NCBI RefSeq assembly: GCF_003993795.1
Contig: NZ_RWKV01000017.1
Coordinates: 62,001-126,000, forward strand
Reading direction: 5' to 3'
Length of the DNA stretch: 64,000 bases
Source: Aquabacter cavernae
GTDB lineage: Bacteria > Pseudomonadota > Alphaproteobacteria > Rhizobiales > Xanthobacteraceae
Shown here in pieces: positions 25,121 to 34,367 of this stretch; positions within the stretch are counted from its first letter, which is position 1; each line of letters begins with the position of its first letter. The notes under the pieces are model-generated. The model worked only from the letters and a program-made list of their open reading frames with translations. It had not been told where the DNA came from and ran no database searches. Both the position numbers and the translations under genes were made by a program.

Positions 25121-26185
25121 TCAGTCGCCGTCCAGGGCGTTGAAGCCCAGGGAAATGCCGAAATAGGCGGCGATGGGCCGGTAGATGGTGATCTGGGCGC
25201 CCTTGAAGAGCTTGAGCGCCGCCTGGATCTTGGCCGCGCCGTCGCTGGTCTGCGCCGCCGCGCCGAGATCGGCGGGGAAGTCGGCGGCGGCCTTGTCGGC
25301 GGCGGTGGCGGCCTTGTTCACGGCCCATTGGGTGCGGCTCGGCAATTGCTTCGCCACTTCCTGGAGCAGCGCGTCGCCGGAGGTGATCATCACCTTCACC
25401 ACCTGCCCCGAGCGGCCCGAGCGCCAGCCTTCCGCGAGGGTCGGCTTGGGATCGCCATTGCCGAGAACAGGCAGCACGCGGGTGTCGGAAGCGCGCTGAT
25501 AGGCGCCCGACAGGTCGGTGAGGATCATGCCCGGAACCGCCACCACATCGGGGAAGAAGACCGGGTCGCCCTTGCCGGACACGATGGCGCCGAGCGCGCC
25601 GGAGGTCTTGTCGCCCCAGCCCGTCCGCACGTCCTTGGCGATAGAGGCAAGGTTCAGTGCGATGGCCGTGCCGTACTGGCAGCGCACCTTGGCCTCGGCG
25701 CCAGCAGCCAGCGCGTCCGCCGCGCCCTGCTCGAACAGCAGCCGCTCCATGGCAGGCAGGCCCTGGGCCGCCGCGCTGGACTTGCCGAAGCGCTCCGCCT
25801 CGAAGCGCCCCTCGTCGGTGCTGGCCAGCACCTCGGCCATGCCGCGCTGGATGGCGTTGCGCCGGTCGGGGAAGAAGTTGAAGCGATCCGCCCGCAGGGA
25901 CAGGCTGATGGGGCCCATGGTGACGAATTCCACCGCGGTCCAGGCATCGGCGGTCTTCAGGAAGGCGGCCTTCAGCGTGTCCACGCCCGCCGCGGAGGGG
26001 GCGGCGCAGAAGGTGGTCCAGGCGGCCTGCTGGTCCACGCTGGTGGACACCAGCGTGTCATAGCGCGGCAGGAGCCAGGTCTCGATGATCGGCACGGGAT
26101 CCAGCGCCGGGGCGGCCTGCACGGGCTGGACGAAGGCCGCCAGCGCCAGAACGGCGGGGGCAAGGCGGGCGGTGATCGTCTTCAT
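25121..26185 (-). CDS. imelysin-family periplasmic protein (second copy)
   Basis: 354 residues with a signal peptide (MKTITARLAPAVLALAAFVQ, ending VQA). Imelysin-like (peptidase M75 fold) proteins bind iron in the periplasm and are not thought to be peptidases. Segments such as DAWTAVEFVTMGPISL and FFPDRRNAIQRGMAEVL, and the motif GLPAMERLLFE (about 148-158, the position of the GxHxxE motif in other imelysins, here with Ala in place of His), place it in the DUF1111-linked subgroup. It lies between DUF1111 and DUF1513, an order known from other proteobacteria. Confidence 0.87.
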   Translation of the reverse strand: MKTITARLAPAVLALAAFVQPVQAAPALDPVPIIETWLLPRYDTLVSTSVDQQAAWTTFCAAPSAAGVDTLKAAFLKTADAWTAVEFVTMGPISLSLRADRFNFFPDRRNAIQRGMAEVLASTDEGRFEAERFGKSSAAAQGLPAMERLLFEQGAADALAAGAEAKVRCQYGTAIALNLASIAKDVRTGWGDKTSGALGAIVSGKGDPVFFPDVVAVPGMILTDLSGAYQRASDTRVLPVLGNGDPKPTLAEGWRSGRSGQVVKVMITSGDALLQEVAKQLPSRTQWAVNKAATAADKAAADFPADLGAAAQTSDGAAKIQAALKLFKGAQITIYRPIAAYFGISLGFNALDGD

Positions 26186-26221
26186 CCTAATGGGCTCCCA
26201 TCCTCGGATAGTCGAAGGGTC

Positions 26222-27451
26222 TCATAAACTGGAAACGTAGGCGACGAGCGCGGCGCGGTCGGCCGCGTTCAGCGCCTGGAAGGCGCGGCGCGCGCCATCC
26301 GCCTGCCCGCCATGCCAGCCGACGGCCTCGGCCACGCTCTGGGCGCGGCCGTCATGCAGCAGGCCGGTCTTGCGCTTGAGCGCGTCGGAGATACCCGCCA
26401 GCGGCGCGGTACGCCACTCGCCCGCCGCGACGCCCGGCTCGGAAAGCGTGTCGGCAAGGCCGGGGCCGAGATCGTGCAGCAGCAGGTCGGTGAACAGGCG
26501 GGCGGTGCCGCCGCTCGCGGTGGGCAGAGCGGGCTGGTGGCACTGGGCGCAACCGGCGGCGGCGAAGACCGCCGCGCCTTTCCGGTTCGCTGACCCCTCC
26601 GGCTGCGGCACCGGCAGGGAGGCCACATAGGCCACCACACGGACGAGCAGCGACTGGGCAATTTCCACCTGGCCCTCCGCCTCGATCCCGTGGGGCGCGG
26701 CGCGGCACGCCTCCTGGGCGGCGGTGCAGTCGCCCCAGGGCTCGGGATGGAGCGGGGTGGAGAGGCCCATATCAAGGAAGAAGGCTTCCGAACTCTGCGC
26801 TTCCAGGCTCGGCTGGGAGGCTTTCCAGCCATAGCGCCCCAGCGCCTTCGTCCCGTCGGGCAGCGTCACATGGCGCAGGCGCCCGCGCACCGCCTCGGGC
26901 TGGGCGGCGGCGATGGCGGCCAACGCCGCCTCGGGCACCTCTTCCAGAAGACCGCGCCCGCGCAGGTCCGGCGCGGCGCGCAATGACAGGCCGGTGGCGG
27001 GATCGAGCGGGCCGTACGCCAGATGGCGCGGCGCGGCGACGCGCGCCTTGCGCCCGTCCGGCAGCACACGCTCCTCCACGGCCAGAACGCCCTCGGGGGT
27101 CAACCCCTGCACCGCATCGATCTGGAGGCGACGCCCATAGACCGGGTCACCGGACCCGTCCGGCCGCCCGAGCGCCAGGACAGCGCCGCGCCCTTCCAGC
27201 GTGCCGTCCGCCTCCACATGGATGGAGCCGCGCCCGTCGCGAGGATGGCAGGAGGCGCAGGCGCGCGCATCGAACAGGGGGCCGAGGCCGTCATCGGCCT
27301 TGGTGGAGGCGGGCGCCACCACCCAGGCGCGATCGAACAGCGCCTTGCCGATCTGCACATCCAGGGCGTCGAGCCCGGCGACGGCGGACCCGGCTGCGAT
27401 CAGCCCGGCCGCAGCCAGCCCCGCGCCGAGCGCCGCCCGCGCCCCGCTCAC
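26222..27451 (-). CDS. DUF1111 di-haem c-type protein (thiol oxidoreductase-like)
   Basis: 409-residue exported protein with two c-type haem motifs, CASCH at residues 65-69 and CAQCH at about 300-304, in the manner of di-haem peroxidase-like proteins of family DUF1111. LFDARACASCHPRDGRGS and LHDGRAQSVAEAVGWHGGQ are strongly family-like. A hydrophobic N-terminus serves as secretion signal. Members occur with imelysins and may pass electrons during periplasmic iron oxidation or reduction. Its start overlaps the end of the multicopper oxidase gene by 4 bp, so the two are probably translated together. Confidence 0.9.
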   Translation of the reverse strand: MSGARAALGAGLAAAGLIAAGSAVAGLDALDVQIGKALFDRAWVVAPASTKADDGLGPLFDARACASCHPRDGRGSIHVEADGTLEGRGAVLALGRPDGSGDPVYGRRLQIDAVQGLTPEGVLAVEERVLPDGRKARVAAPRHLAYGPLDPATGLSLRAAPDLRGRGLLEEVPEAALAAIAAAQPEAVRGRLRHVTLPDGTKALGRYGWKASQPSLEAQSSEAFFLDMGLSTPLHPEPWGDCTAAQEACRAAPHGIEAEGQVEIAQSLLVRVVAYVASLPVPQPEGSANRKGAAVFAAAGCAQCHQPALPTASGGTARLFTDLLLHDLGPGLADTLSEPGVAAGEWRTAPLAGISDALKRKTGLLHDGRAQSVAEAVGWHGGQADGARRAFQALNAADRAALVAYVSSL

Positions 27452-28920
27452 GCGATCCGGAACCAGCCCATGAGGCCGGTATCCATATGTTCGAGGATAT
27501 GGCAGTGGAACACCCAGTTGCCGCTCGCCGCCTTGAAGGCGAACTGGACGCTCTCATTGGGCTCCACGAGCACCGTGTCCGCCAGATATTGCGGCATGGT
27601 CTTCTTCTTGGAAGACGACAGAACCTTGAACACATGGCCATGCAGATGCATGGGATGCACGTGCTTGGTCACGTTGGTGCAGGTGACCACATAGCTGCTG
27701 CCCGTGGCCAATTGGCTGAGCGGCGGCGGCAGGCGCAGCGCCTCGTCGGTGGACCAGGAATCCCGGCTGATGGCCCAATGGGTCTTCTGGCCGACGCACA
27801 GGGAATCCACCAGCGCCTTGGAGAGCGGATCGTCCGCCGGCAGAGGCGGGCTCACGATGGTGGCCCCGGCGGAGACCTGCACCAGATATTCCAGCGGCAA
27901 GGTCTTGGCGAGGTCCGGCATGGGCGCGATGGACGCCGGCAGCGCCTTCGGCTTGAAGGCGGTCTTCTTCAGCCCCTTGTCCACCGCCACCAGCGTGGTG
28001 AGCAGATAGGGCTCGCTGGTGCGGTAGTCGAAGATCTTCACTTCCTCGCCCGGCCCGGGCATGCGCACCTGGAGATCGGCCCGCATGGCGGGGCCCATGC
28101 GCCAGATGCCGTCCGGCAGATTGTCCAGCACCTGCGGCGGCAGCAGCGCCTGCCCGTCCACGGCGATGAGGGCGGCATCGTCATGGTCGGTGCCGAGATC
28201 GATGACGCGGGTGGAATCGGCGATGATGACGCGCACGCGCGCATCGCCATAGGCCGGCACTTCCACGCGCGGCGGCGTGACGCTGCCATTGGTGGCGCGC
28301 ACGGTGCCGAAGGTGCCCGCCGTGGAGGCGCCCTCGTCGGTGCTCATGGCGATCCACTGGCCGTCATCGCCCAGGCGCCAGTCCTTCACCACCACGAAGC
28401 ATTCGGCGTCGAACTTGACCTTGCGCTCTTCCGCATCGTCCACGATCAGCAGCGAGAACAGGCCGCGTCCCACCTGTCCGGTCTCGTCGCAATGGGGATG
28501 GAAGAAATAGAAGCCGGCATCCGGCAGGGGCACGTTGTAGGCGAAGGTGCCGCCGGGCTGGATCACGTCCTGCGTCAGCGGCGCCACGCCATCCGACAGA
28601 TAGGGCCCGCGAATGCCGTGCCAGTGCACGGTGGTGGGGTCGGGCAGGTTGTTCTTGAAGTCCACCGCCAAGCGCGTGCCGCGCTCGAAGCGGAAGATCT
28701 TGAAGGGCTCGCCGTCATAGGCGCAGAAATGCTTGGTGGCCGGCTTGTCCGGGCCCAGCAGGTGCACGTCCATCTCTCCGGCGGAGAGGGAAAGGCGCTT
28801 CACCGGCGCGTTGGGTGGCAGGGTATCGATGGAGGCGGGCACCTGGCCTATGGCCGAGGGAATGGCACTCAGCATCCCCGCCGCAGCACTTCCGAGCAAC
28901 AGTCCGCGCCGTGAAATCAT
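27448..28920 (-). CDS. multicopper oxidase, probable ferroxidase
   Basis: 490 residues with a Tat-type signal (MISRRGLLLGSAAAG). All four copper motifs are present: HWHG (99-102), HPHC (141-144), HPMHLHGH (422-429) and HCHILEHM (472-479). The last includes the type-1 Cys and an axial Met. There is no Met-rich insert as in CueO, so it is not an obvious copper-tolerance enzyme. Placed between IrpA-type imelysin and DUF1111 genes, it most likely oxidises Fe(II) to Fe(III) for delivery to FTR1, as Fet3 does in yeast. Laccase activity cannot be excluded. Confidence 0.9.
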   Translation of the reverse strand: MISRRGLLLGSAAAGMLSAIPSAIGQVPASIDTLPPNAPVKRLSLSAGEMDVHLLGPDKPATKHFCAYDGEPFKIFRFERGTRLAVDFKNNLPDPTTVHWHGIRGPYLSDGVAPLTQDVIQPGGTFAYNVPLPDAGFYFFHPHCDETGQVGRGLFSLLIVDDAEERKVKFDAECFVVVKDWRLGDDGQWIAMSTDEGASTAGTFGTVRATNGSVTPPRVEVPAYGDARVRVIIADSTRVIDLGTDHDDAALIAVDGQALLPPQVLDNLPDGIWRMGPAMRADLQVRMPGPGEEVKIFDYRTSEPYLLTTLVAVDKGLKKTAFKPKALPASIAPMPDLAKTLPLEYLVQVSAGATIVSPPLPADDPLSKALVDSLCVGQKTHWAISRDSWSTDEALRLPPPLSQLATGSSYVVTCTNVTKHVHPMHLHGHVFKVLSSSKKKTMPQYLADTVLVEPNESVQFAFKAASGNWVFHCHILEHMDTGLMGWFRIA

Positions 28921-29075
28921 CGCCCCACCCGCCGGGGGCGTACGGCCCCCTCTCTCTCGAACGCCGGGCCGAGGCCCCGAAGATAAAGCGGGCGCGCACG
29001 GCGCCCGCTCCGGCTGCGGCTCCGGTCAGGACCGGCACCGCATCTGCTTGGCTCCCGCCGTGCGGGAGTGACCGA

Positions 29076-29102
29076 GGGCCGGCGCGTCACACGCGCCGGC
29101 CC
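29076..29102 (-). other. strong hairpin between irpA-like and oxidase genes
   Basis: Perfect 12-bp inverted repeat (29076-29087 with 29091-29102, 3-nt loop) 20 bp after the imelysin stop, without a T-run. It lies in the 201-bp spacer before the multicopper oxidase and may separate a highly expressed imelysin mRNA from weaker downstream genes. Confidence 0.5.
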
Positions 29103-29121
29103 ATGGCCTCACGTCTTTGCC

Positions 29122-30462
29122 TCACTTCTTCTTGGCAGCGTCGGGATTGTCGAGGCTGTCCGAGCCCTCGACCTTGATCTGCAGCTTGAGCACCGCGACG
29201 CCGCGCTCGATGGCGTGGGCCTGGGCGACCAGGGCATCGACGCCGTTCTGGATCATCTGGTTGCCCTTGGCGTTCCCCTCCGCGAGCATCATGTCGTAGA
29301 ACATCTCGCCGCTGTCGGCGGTGTCCTTGATGACCTTGATGGCGGCGAGGGCGGCGGCCATCTTGGCATCGATCTCGTCGGCCACCTTGGGGTCGGCGGC
29401 GCGCACGAGGTCAGCTACGGAGGGGCCGCTCATGGTGGAGCCGTCGATCTTGGTGAACCGGCCGTAATAGATGTCCTGGATGCCCACTTCGTCATAATAA
29501 TGCGAGTTGTGGGTGTTGTCGGAGAAGCAGTCCTGCTCCTCTTCGGGATCGTGCAGCAGCAGGCCGAGCTTCATGCGCTCACCCGCCAGTTCGCCATAAG
29601 AGAGCGAGCCGATGCCGGTGAAGATGACGGCCAGCGCGGCCTTGTCCTTCTTCTTCAGCAGCGCCGCGCGGGCAGAGCCCTTCGGACCCCAATCATCAGC
29701 CATTTCCTTCAGGTCGGCCACGAGGGTGTCGGTGGCCACCTTCAGATACTGGGCGCGCCGGTCGCAATTGCCGCCGGTGCAGGCCTTCAGGTCATAGTCG
29801 GTCCACGGACGCTCGCCCGCGCCACGCTCGGTGCCGTGCAGGTCCTTGCCCCACAGCAGGAATTCGATGGCGTGCCAGCCGCTGGCGACGTTCGCTTCCA
29901 CGCCCGCCGCAGAATTCAGCTGGTGCAGGAGCTGGGGCGTGATCTTGGAGACATCCACCGTCTTCTTGCCGATGCGGATCGTCTTGCTGGCGATCACGTT
30001 GGCCGCATAGAGCGGATTCTCATCGGAGGACTGGGGGCGCGACTTGTCGAGATAGTCGATCAGACCCTCGTCCAGCGGCCAGGCATTCACGTTGCCTTCC
30101 CACTCGTCCACGATGGAATTGCCGAAGCGGAAGCCCTCGGTGATCTGGTAGGGATCGCGGGCCTTCTTCCAGGCCGCCTTGGCCGCCTGATGGGTTTCGG
30201 CGCTGGGGGCGGCGAGGAAGGCGTTGATCGCCGTCTGCATCGCCACCGCGGCCTGATAGGAATTGGTGTACATGGCCTGCGCCTGATTGGCGTAGTGCAG
30301 GACCACGTCGCGAGCCTTTGGGGCAGCCGCAGGCTTGGCCGAGGCTGCGGGCTGAGCGGAAGCCGCGGGCTTGGCCGGGGCCGAGGCGGGTGCCTGGGCG
30401 AAGGCCGGGCCGGACAAGCCGACCGCAAAGGCAATGGCGGCGGCAGCGAATGGCGCGCGCAT
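29122..30462 (-). CDS. imelysin-family iron-regulated protein (IrpA type)
   Basis: 446-residue periplasmic protein. It has a signal peptide (MRAPFAAAAIAFAVGLSGPA, ending AFAQ), then an Ala/Pro/Lys-rich linker (about 24-50) and the imelysin domain. The conserved GxHxxE motif is GWHAIEF with H197 and E200, a proposed iron site. Other family stretches are FRFGNSIVDEWEGNVNAWPLD, DCFSDNTHNSHYYDEVGIQ and EGNAKGNQMIQNGVDALV. The ATG at 30462 follows GGGGAGAG; an upstream in-frame extension is not conserved-looking. First gene of the minus-strand iron operon, divergent from FTR1. Confidence 0.92.
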   Translation of the reverse strand: MRAPFAAAAIAFAVGLSGPAFAQAPASAPAKPAASAQPAASAKPAAAPKARDVVLHYANQAQAMYTNSYQAAVAMQTAINAFLAAPSAETHQAAKAAWKKARDPYQITEGFRFGNSIVDEWEGNVNAWPLDEGLIDYLDKSRPQSSDENPLYAANVIASKTIRIGKKTVDVSKITPQLLHQLNSAAGVEANVASGWHAIEFLLWGKDLHGTERGAGERPWTDYDLKACTGGNCDRRAQYLKVATDTLVADLKEMADDWGPKGSARAALLKKKDKAALAVIFTGIGSLSYGELAGERMKLGLLLHDPEEEQDCFSDNTHNSHYYDEVGIQDIYYGRFTKIDGSTMSGPSVADLVRAADPKVADEIDAKMAAALAAIKVIKDTADSGEMFYDMMLAEGNAKGNQMIQNGVDALVAQAHAIERGVAVLKLQIKVEGSDSLDNPDAAKKK

Positions 30463-31002
30463 GAAACTCTCCCCTGATGAACGAACCGGCTGCCCCACGG
30501 GCCTGCCGGGCGACGCACGGGGCCGCATGGGTCCGCTTCGCGCCGATCCCACCCTAAACGCTGCCATGGCGAGCGAACAAGATTACCAAGCGACTATGGA
30601 ACAGTTCTATGTTCTTCTCGCAAACAACGCTGATTCCAATATAGACGCGGCTTCGCGGGCGGTGCCGCCGAACCGCTTTTGCGGCGAGTGCGGCATAATG
30701 ATGCCGCCAAGGAGCGAATTCCAAGGCCGCGCTGAAGCTTTTCCAGGCTCTTCCGGAACGGAAATTGTGCGCTGTGAACGCGCCTTCCGGGCCGCTGCCA
30801 GCATCTCCGGTCAAAACATTAGATTTGAATAATTCCAATCAATGTCGGAGGCGGTGACAGGCCCGATCCCCGCGTGTACCAAAAATATAGTCCAAGCATT
30901 CGGATTGTGCAGGTCGGTTCGGCAACCTGTCGAGTCTTGAACGTACGGCCGACGCGATCGGCCGATGGGGTGCGCCGGCCGCCCCGGAGCGGGAGGGGGC
31001 CC
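30463..31002. promoter_or_regulatory. divergent promoter region of the iron genes
   Basis: 540 bp between irpA-type imelysin and FTR1 genes without a credible coding region. A+T-rich patches lie near 30580-30650 and 30810-30900. An inverted repeat with 7-bp arms and one mismatch, TTTGAAT-A-ATTCCAA at 30824-30838, resembles the general shape of Irr/Fur-type iron boxes in alphaproteobacteria but does not match the ICE consensus closely. The right half presumably holds the FTR1 promoter, and GGGAGGGGG precedes its ATG. Confidence 0.4.
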
Positions 31003-31839
31003 ATGCTCGCAGCCTTCATCATCGTCTTCCGCGAAGTGCTGGAAGCCGGACTCATCGTCGGCGTCATGCTCGCCGCCACGGAAGGCGTCGCCGGGCGCGG
31101 GCGCGTCATCGCCCTCGGCATCGGCGGCGGCGTCCTGGGCTCCGCCCTCATCGCGCTGTTCGCCGAAAAGATCGCGACCCTGTTCGACGGCTCGGGCCAG
31201 GACGTGCTGAACGCCGCCATCCTGGGCGTGGCCGTGATCATGCTGGTCTGGACCGTGGTGTGGATGGCCAGCCACGGCAAGGAAATGGTCATGGAGATGA
31301 AGGCGGTGGGCCGCGAGGTGCGCGAAGGCAGCAAGCCTCTCGCCGCCGTCGGCATCGTCGTCGGCATGGCCGTGCTGCGCGAAGGCGTGGAAGTGGTGCT
31401 GTTCATGTACGGCATCGCCATCGGCGGCGAATCGCCCCTCAACGTGGCGCTGGGCTTCGCGCTGGGCGTGCTGGCGGGCGCGGCGGTCTCCTTCGCCCTC
31501 TATCGCGGCCTCGTGGCCATTCCGGTGAAGGCGCTCTTCAAGACCACCACCATCCTCATCACGCTGCTGGCGGCGGGCCTTGCGGCGCAGGCTGTCGGCA
31601 TCCTCCAGGATACCGGCTTCATCCAGTCCTTGTCCGACCCGCTCTGGGACACGTCCTGGCTGCTGTCCGACGACGGTCCGGTCGGCCGCGTGCTGCGCAC
31701 CATGGTGGGCTATCGCGCTCAGCCCACGGGCATGCAGGTGCTCGCTTATATCGGCACGGTTCTGGTGATCGTGGTGCTCTCGCGCATCGTCAACGGCCAG
31801 CTGCAGAAGGCGAAGAAGGCGACCCCTCGCCCCGCCTGA
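31003..31839 (+). CDS. FTR1-family high-affinity iron permease
   Basis: 278-residue inner-membrane protein with seven hydrophobic segments. The two R-E-x2-E iron-path motifs are REVLE (10-14) and REGVE (126-130), diagnostic for FTR1/EfeU. It begins directly with MLAAFIIVFREVLEAGLIVG. The ATG at 31003 was chosen because the first motif must lie in helix 1. Fe(III) permease partner for the imelysins and multicopper oxidase encoded divergently. A terminator follows. Confidence 0.95.
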   Translation: MLAAFIIVFREVLEAGLIVGVMLAATEGVAGRGRVIALGIGGGVLGSALIALFAEKIATLFDGSGQDVLNAAILGVAVIMLVWTVVWMASHGKEMVMEMKAVGREVREGSKPLAAVGIVVGMAVLREGVEVVLFMYGIAIGGESPLNVALGFALGVLAGAAVSFALYRGLVAIPVKALFKTTTILITLLAAGLAAQAVGILQDTGFIQSLSDPLWDTSWLLSDDGPVGRVLRTMVGYRAQPTGMQVLAYIGTVLVIVVLSRIVNGQLQKAKKATPRPA

Positions 31840-31864
31840 GCGGACGCATCCCGAAAAGACGAAA

Positions 31865-31889
31865 GGCCGGGCATTGCCCGGCCTTTTTT
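31865..31889 (+). terminator. intrinsic terminator of FTR1 gene
   Basis: Perfect 8-bp stem (31865-31872 with 31876-31883), 3-nt loop and six T at 31884-31889, 25 bp after the stop. Confidence 0.9.
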
Positions 31890-32031
31890 CATGTCTGCGG
31901 GATGGAGGCACGGTGCGCCTGATGCCGTGAGGGCTGCGCACGTCCTCACTTTCCGAGCGGAGCGGGGCCGAACGCGGTTGGAGCACCGCCGGGCGCAACA
32001 TCCCCAATCGGCCATCCGCCAGCCGTTCGCG

Positions 32032-32172
32032 CCCCTCTCCCCCCGGGGGAGAGGGTGCCGAGCAAAGCGAGGCGGGTGAGGGGGCGGTGCCGCCTGGCGC
32101 AGGCTTTCCGACGTCCGCGCGCGCGGAAAAGCCCCCCTCACCCCAACGCTCTCCCGCGAGGGGGGAGGGGGC
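32032..32172. repeat. compound palindromic repeat
   Basis: In the 443-bp gap between the FTR1 gene and convergent aspS. It starts with the palindrome CCCCTCTCCC... (32032-32055), continues with GTGCCGAGCAAAGCGAGGCG and GGTGAGGGGG, and is mirrored by CCCCCCTCACCCC and CTCTCCCGCGAG...GAGGGGG at 32131-32172. The two halves form a long imperfect inverted repeat, an arrangement often seen between genes of rhizobia and relatives. Region 31890-32031 shows nothing else. Confidence 0.65.
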
Positions 32173-32212
32173 GCGGCGCATCGCCGGCGAGCCCCATCAA
32201 ACAAACAAAAAA

Positions 32213-32238
32213 GCCCTCCCCCGCTGGCGGGGAAGGGC
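32213..32238 (-). terminator. intrinsic terminator of aspS
   Basis: A 10- to 12-bp G+C-rich stem within 32213-32238, followed on the minus strand by TTTTTTGTTTG, 45 bp after the aspS stop. Confidence 0.85.
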
Positions 32239-32282
32239 TCGAAACGGAAACCGGCACGCGGGACGAAACGCCCCGCCGCGCC

Positions 32283-34055
32283 TCACTTCTGCGGCAGGTT
32301 CAGCCGGACATGCAGTTCGCGCAGCTGCTTGGGCGCCACGTCGGACGGCGCGCCCATGAGCAGGTCCAGGGCCTGCTGGTTCATGGGGAAGAGCGAGATC
32401 TCGCGCAGGTTCGTAACGCCGCACAGCAGCATCACGATGCGGTCGATACCCGCCGCCATGCCGCCATGGGGCGGCGCGCCATACTGGAAGGCGCGATACA
32501 TGCCGCCGAACCGCTCCACCACGGTGGCCTCGTCATAGCCCGCAAGCTCGAACGCCTTCACCATGGCCTCGGGGCGATGGTTGCGGATGCCGCCGGAGGC
32601 GATCTCATAGCCGTTGCAGGCGATGTCGTACTGGAACGCCTTGATGGTCAGCGGGTCCTGCCCGTTCAGCGCATCCAGGCCACCCTGGGGCATGGAGAAG
32701 GGATTGTGGGAGAAGTCGATCTTCTTCTCCTCCTCCGACCATTCGTAGAAGGGGAAGTCCACGATCCAGGCCAGCTCGTAGCGGTCATGATCGACCAGCT
32801 TCAGCTCCTCGCCCACCCGGGTGCGGGCAAGGCCGGCGAACTTGTAGAATTTGGACGGGTCGCCGGCCACGAAGAAGGCGGCATCGCCCGCTTTCAAGCC
32901 AAGCGCCTCACGGATCGCCTCGGTGCGCTCCGGGCCGATATTGTTGGCGAGCGGGCCGGCGCCTTCACCACCCTCGCGCCACATGATGTAGCCGAGGCCC
33001 GGCTGGCCCTCGCCCTGCGCCCACGAATTCATGCGATCGCAGAAGGCGCGCGAACCGCCGGTGGGACCGGGAATGGCCCACACCTCGTTCTTGGGGTCTT
33101 CCAGCATGCGCGCGAACACCTTGAAGCCGGAGCCCCGGAAGTGCTCGGAGACGTTCTGCATGATGAGCGGGTTGCGCAGGTCCGGCTTGTCGGACCCATA
33201 CTTGCGCAGCGCCTCCGCATAGGGGATGCGCGGCCAGTCCTTGGTGACCGGCTTGCCGTTCGCGAACTCCTCGAACACGCCGGTGATGACCGGCTGCACG
33301 GCCGCGAACACGTCTTCCTGCTCCACGAAGCTCATTTCCAGGTCGAGCTGGTAGAACTCGCCCGGCAGGCGATCGGCGCGCGGGTCCTCGTCGCGGAAGC
33401 AGGGGGCGATCTGGAAGTAGCGGTCGAAGCCGCTCATCATGATCAGCTGCTTGTACTGCTGGGGCGCCTGGGGCAGCGCGTAGAACTTGCCGGGATGGAT
33501 GCGCGAGGGCACGAGGAAGTCGCGCGCGCCTTCCGGCGAGGATGCCGTGAGGATGGGCGTCTGGAACTCGAAGAAGCCCTGCCCCTTCATGCGCTGGCGC
33601 AGGCTGTCGATGATCCGCCCGCGGGTCATGATGTTGTTGTGGATGCGCTCGCGCCGCAGGTCGAGGAAGCGGTAGCGCAGCCGGATGTCTTCCGGGTAGT
33701 CCTGCTCGCCGAACACCGGCAGGGGCAGCTCGGCGGCCGGGCCCAGCACTTCCAACTCTGTGGCGTAGATCTCGATCTTGCCGGTGGCGAGGTCCAGATT
33801 CTCCGTACCCTCCGGGCGCGGGCGCACCTTGCCGTCGAACCGCACCACCCATTCCGCGCGCACCTTCTCGGCGGCGGCGAAGGCGGGGCTGTCGGGGTCC
33901 ACCACCACCTGGGTCAGGCCGTAATGGTCCCGCAAATCGATGAACAGCACGCCGCCATGGTCGCGGATGCGATGGCACCAGCCGGAGAGGCGGACGGTCT
34001 CGCCCACCTGCGCCTCGGTGAGCGAACCGCAGGTGTGGGTGCGGTAGCGGTGCAT
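32283..34055 (-). CDS. aspS: aspartyl-tRNA synthetase
   Basis: 590-residue class II synthetase of the bacterial AspRS type; charges tRNA-Asp. The N-terminal OB-fold anticodon domain starts [20 protein letters not shown] with [20 protein letters not shown]. The catalytic core has [32 protein letters not shown] and the class II motif 3 region [12 protein letters not shown]. The GAD insertion domain lies about residues 285-420, as in bacterial enzymes. The ATG at 34055 gives the standard start; the open frame continues upstream but has no family sequence. Confidence 0.97.
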   Translation of the reverse strand: MHRYRTHTCGSLTEAQVGETVRLSGWCHRIRDHGGVLFIDLRDHYGLTQVVVDPDSPAFAAAEKVRAEWVVRFDGKVRPRPEGTENLDLATGKIEIYATELEVLGPAAELPLPVFGEQDYPEDIRLRYRFLDLRRERIHNNIMTRGRIIDSLRQRMKGQGFFEFQTPILTASSPEGARDFLVPSRIHPGKFYALPQAPQQYKQLIMMSGFDRYFQIAPCFRDEDPRADRLPGEFYQLDLEMSFVEQEDVFAAVQPVITGVFEEFANGKPVTKDWPRIPYAEALRKYGSDKPDLRNPLIMQNVSEHFRGSGFKVFARMLEDPKNEVWAIPGPTGGSRAFCDRMNSWAQGEGQPGLGYIMWREGGEGAGPLANNIGPERTEAIREALGLKAGDAAFFVAGDPSKFYKFAGLARTRVGEELKLVDHDRYELAWIVDFPFYEWSEEEKKIDFSHNPFSMPQGGLDALNGQDPLTIKAFQYDIACNGYEIASGGIRNHRPEAMVKAFELAGYDEATVVERFGGMYRAFQYGAPPHGGMAAGIDRIVMLLCGVTNLREISLFPMNQQALDLLMGAPSDVAPKQLRELHVRLNLPQK

Positions 34056-34367
34056 GGAGACGGCCTTTCGGACATGAAGGATCGGCGCGGCAGCCGCCGG
34101 GCGGCGCCACAGGCCGCCGGAAAGGGCATGGGAGCCCTGCCTTGTCAAGCGCGGCTCGGCACGGAGGTGGCATTCCCCGCTAGAAGCGGCCATTCGGGGG
34201 CTGGGGCGAACCTCTACGCCTTAAAGCCAAATTGTGCCGCGAAACAATATCTTAGAGTTTGATAGGAACGAACTGACGGAAGCGGCCTTACTCAATTCAG
34301 GTTAGGTTGGAGCCGCATCGGACCGGGATCGAGGCACACCCCTGTCTTGGAACGCCGAAGGGATCGG
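34056..34367. promoter_or_regulatory. divergent promoter region aspS / GGDEF-EAL gene
   Basis: 312 bp without a gene. The only A+T-rich patch is at about 34225-34300, where the divergent promoters presumably lie. No clear operator or repeat was found. Confidence 0.35.

Noticed and set aside
30598-30614. LexA-like box (GAAC...GTTC) near the imelysin promoter
   Set aside because: The spacer is 8 rather than 7 and the orientation does not fit the alphaproteobacterial GTTC-N7-GTTC box.
30554-30838. 94-codon open frame in the iron-gene promoter gap
   Set aside because: No ribosome-binding site, no protein-like pattern, and it covers the A+T-rich promoter stretch.
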